64,000 bases of DNA, from positions 372,001-436,000 of the forward strand of contig NZ_JACIEM010000001.1 in NCBI RefSeq assembly GCF_014196845.1, in the 5' to 3' direction. The DNA comes from Aurantimonas endophytica (lineage in GTDB: Bacteria; Pseudomonadota; Alphaproteobacteria; Rhizobiales; Rhizobiaceae). The notes under the pieces are model-generated. The model did no database searches and had not been told where the DNA came from. It saw only the letters and a list, made by a program, of their open reading frames with translations. The position numbers and the translations under genes are program-made. This document shows, one piece after another, positions 61,890-64,000 of the stretch (the stretch's first letter is position 1; every line of letters begins with the position of its first letter).

Positions 61890-63926
61890 TCAAGCCAGCG
61901 AGAGGGCGGTCACGACCATGTCGATGGCCTTGATGCCCAGGAACGGAACGATCAGGCCGCCAAGGCCGTAGATCAGCAGGTTGCGCCGCAAGAGGCTCGC
62001 GGCGGAGGCCGGCGTGTACTTCACGCCGCGAAGGGCGAGCGGGATGAGCGCGACGATGACCAGCGCGTTGAAGATCACCGCCGAGAGGATGGCGCTCCCC
62101 GGATTGGACAGGGCCATCACGTTGAGCGCGCCGAGGCCGGGATAGGCCGCGACGAACAGGGCCGGGAGGATCGCGAAATACTTCGCGACGTCGTTGGCGA
62201 TGGAAAAGGTCGTCAGCGAGCCCCGTGAGATCAGCAATTGCTTGCCGACGAGGACGATCTCGATGAGCTTGGTCGGGTCGCTGTCGAGGTCGATCAGGTT
62301 GCCGGCTTCCTTCGCCGCCGGCGTCCCGGTGTTCATCGCGACGCCGACATCTGCCTGGGCGAGCGCCGGCGCGTCGTTGGAGCCGTCGCCGCACATCGCC
62401 ACGAGCTTGCCTTCCGCCTGCTCCGAGCGGATCAGCTCCAGCTTGCGCTCCGGCGTCGCCTCGGCGAGGAAGTCGTCTACGCCGGCCTCGGCGGCGATCG
62501 CGGCGGCGGTCAGCGGGTTGTCGCCGGTGACCATCACCGTGCGGATACCCATCCGCCGGAGCTCGGCGAAACGCTCCCGTATGCCGGGCTTGACGATGTC
62601 CTTCAGATGGATAACGCCGAGCGGCTGGCGGTCTCGCGCCACGACCAGCGGGGTGCCGCCGGAGCGGGCGATCCGTTCGACGATCGCGGTCAGTTCCGGC
62701 GATGCGGCAACGCCGCACCAGGAAAGCACCGCGTCTGCCGCACCCTTGCGCAGGGACGATCCGTCCGCGAGGTCGATGCCCGACAGGCGGGTCTGCGCAG
62801 AGAAGGGTATGGTTTCGCCGGTTGCTGCATCGCGTTCCGGCGACGACGGCAGCTGCTTCTGGGCAAGCTCGACGATGGAGCGGCCCTCCGGCGTCTCGTC
62901 GGCCAGCGAGGCCAGGTAGGCAGCCTCCACCAGCGTGCGTTCGGCGACACCCGGAACGACATGGAAGGCGTCGGCTCTTCGTGCGCCGAAGGTGATCGTT
63001 CCTGTCTTGTCGAGCAGCAGCGTGTCGACGTCGCCCGCGGCCTCGACGGCCCGGCCGGACTTGGCAACGACATTGGCCTTGACCAGCCTGTCCATGCCGG
63101 CGACGCCGATGGCCGAAAGCAGGCCACCGATGGTCGTCGGGATCAGCGTCACCAGGAGCGCGATGAGGAATACCACCGGAACGAAGCCGCCGGAGTAGAT
63201 GACGAAGGGCTCGAGCGTCGCGACGACCAGCAGGAAGATGATCGTCATGCCGACGAGCAGGATGTTGAGGGCGATCTCGTTCGGGGTCTTCTGGCGCTCG
63301 GCCCCTTCGACGAGGGCGATCATGCGATCGAGAAAACTCTCGCCGGACTTCGCCGTCACCTTCATCACCAGCCAGTCCGAGACGATGCGCGTCCCGCCGG
63401 TCAGGGACGAGCGGTCGCCGCCTGCCTCCCGGATAACCGGCGCGGATTCGCCGGTGATGGCGGATTCGTCGACCGAGGCGACGCCGTCCACAGCCTCGCC
63501 GTCACCCGGGATGATGTCGCCGGCCTCGACCAGAATCAGGTCGCCCGGCTTCAGACTGGTGCTCGGCACCGTCTCGAAACGGTGCTCGGCGGCCGTCTGC
63601 AGCTTCTTCGCCGGGGTCTCCGTCTGGGCCGACCGGAGCGAGTCGGCCCGTGCCTTGCCGCGGCCCTCGGCCATCGCCTCGGCGAAATTGGCGAAGTAGA
63701 CGGTGAACCACAGCCAGAGCGCGATCTGGCCGAGCACGAGCGAGCCTTCCATCCCGAGCGCCAGGTTGCGCAGGAACAGCAGGGTCGAGAGCGCCGCGAC
63801 GATCTCGGTGACGAACATCACCGGGTTTTTGATCAGTCGCCGCGGATCGAGTTTCGCGGCGGCCGACCGAAGCGCCGGCCCGGCGATCGCCGGGTCGAGC
63901 AGGGACATTTCCTTGGTCTTGGGCAT
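61890..63926 (-). CDS. kdpB: Potassium-transporting P-type ATPase subunit KdpB
   Basis: 678 residues. The phosphorylated Asp306 is in [12 protein letters not shown], the TGES actuator loop at 158-161 (ITGESAPV), the P-domain has [21 protein letters not shown] and [24 protein letters not shown]. The K-binding transmembrane residues fit KdpB. It hydrolyses ATP to drive KdpA-mediated K+ import. Confidence 0.96.
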   Translation of the reverse strand: MPKTKEMSLLDPAIAGPALRSAAAKLDPRRLIKNPVMFVTEIVAALSTLLFLRNLALGMEGSLVLGQIALWLWFTVYFANFAEAMAEGRGKARADSLRSAQTETPAKKLQTAAEHRFETVPSTSLKPGDLILVEAGDIIPGDGEAVDGVASVDESAITGESAPVIREAGGDRSSLTGGTRIVSDWLVMKVTAKSGESFLDRMIALVEGAERQKTPNEIALNILLVGMTIIFLLVVATLEPFVIYSGGFVPVVFLIALLVTLIPTTIGGLLSAIGVAGMDRLVKANVVAKSGRAVEAAGDVDTLLLDKTGTITFGARRADAFHVVPGVAERTLVEAAYLASLADETPEGRSIVELAQKQLPSSPERDAATGETIPFSAQTRLSGIDLADGSSLRKGAADAVLSWCGVAASPELTAIVERIARSGGTPLVVARDRQPLGVIHLKDIVKPGIRERFAELRRMGIRTVMVTGDNPLTAAAIAAEAGVDDFLAEATPERKLELIRSEQAEGKLVAMCGDGSNDAPALAQADVGVAMNTGTPAAKEAGNLIDLDSDPTKLIEIVLVGKQLLISRGSLTTFSIANDVAKYFAILPALFVAAYPGLGALNVMALSNPGSAILSAVIFNALVIVALIPLALRGVKYTPASAASLLRRNLLIYGLGGLIVPFLGIKAIDMVVTALSLA

Positions 63927-63936
63927 GCGAGCTTCC

Positions 63937-64000
63937 CTAGAAGGTCTGGCCGGACAGCATCGCGAAATGTTCGGCGATGGGTCCGAGCGCGAGGGCCGGG
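63937..64000 (-). CDS. kdpA: KdpA C-terminus (rest outside window)
   Basis: The minus strand ends [20 protein letters not shown] with TAG at 63937-63939, the typical KdpA C-terminus, 10 nt ahead of kdpB. Only the last 20 residues are in the window. Confidence 0.9.
   Translation of the reverse strand, partial: PALALGPIAEHFAMLSGQTF

Overview
The window is high-GC DNA from an alphaproteobacterium, most likely of the Rhizobiales (Hyphomicrobiales). The evidence is an Aap-type general amino-acid transporter, stand-alone homologues of the mitochondrial complex I subunits NDUFS4 and NDUFS6, a BTLCP peptidase, DUF2336, DUF3126 and DUF192 proteins, a GTG-overlapped folE-hisI pair, and rhizobial-type arsenite oxidase genes. 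Genus is not decided. There is no rRNA, CRISPR array, integrase or recognisable transposase. Seven intact tRNA genes are present: Cys, Glu, Pro, Arg, Thr, Tyr and Gly.

Layout. 1-5.9 kb: a + strand accessory operon (isochorismatase-like hydrolase cut by the window edge, chloroperoxidase-like hydrolase, XapX protein, YtcJ-like amidohydrolase, DoxX protein, MFS_3 exporter), followed by two gene remnants. 6.5-19.9 kb: a segment bracketed by tRNA-Cys and tRNA-Glu holding, all on the minus strand, the arsenite-sensing and arsenite-oxidation genes aioX-aioS-aioR, aioB-aioA and moeA, then a phosphonate-type ABC transporter phnD-phnC-phnE-phnE. 20-28 kb: housekeeping and stress genes (M15 peptidase, glyoxalase I, double cold-shock protein, DUF192, alcohol dehydrogenase, OmpW, NDUFS4-like, queF, metC). 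28-33 kb: aapJQMP. 33-47 kb: mixed core genes, including a Pro/Ala/Glu-rich OmpA protein, cysE, PilZ, rhomboid, CBS, patatin, hisI, folE, a NifU-like scaffold and yidD. 47-57.8 kb: thrS, an acyltransferase, nitroreductase and flavin reductase, DUF2336, nadK, a sulfotransferase-like gene, rlmB and tRNAs. 57.8-64 kb: kdp(A)BCDE on the minus strand, with kdpA cut by the right edge.

The central story is the 7-19 kb arsenic and phosphorus segment. AioX (a PhnD-family periplasmic protein with the WICGYP cysteine) would bind arsenite and signal through AioS to the sigma-54 activator AioR. A near-consensus -24/-12 promoter lies directly upstream of aioB. AioBA would oxidise periplasmic arsenite and MoeA would supply molybdenum cofactor. 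The neighbouring phn operon carries a four-half-site PHO-box-like array with exact 11-bp spacing, which suggests PhoB control. Arsenic sensing and phosphorus acquisition would then sit side by side under different regulators, each using a PhnD-fold binding protein. Neither a cytochrome c between aioA and moeA nor any ars resistance gene is present in the window.

Several regulatory structures lie outside genes: intercistronic hairpins after aapJ, phnD and aioA, an FNR/FixK-like box upstream of ompW, a terminator-bearing short transcript candidate upstream of the rhomboid gene, and a hairpin abutting the acyltransferase start. These are sequence-level inferences.
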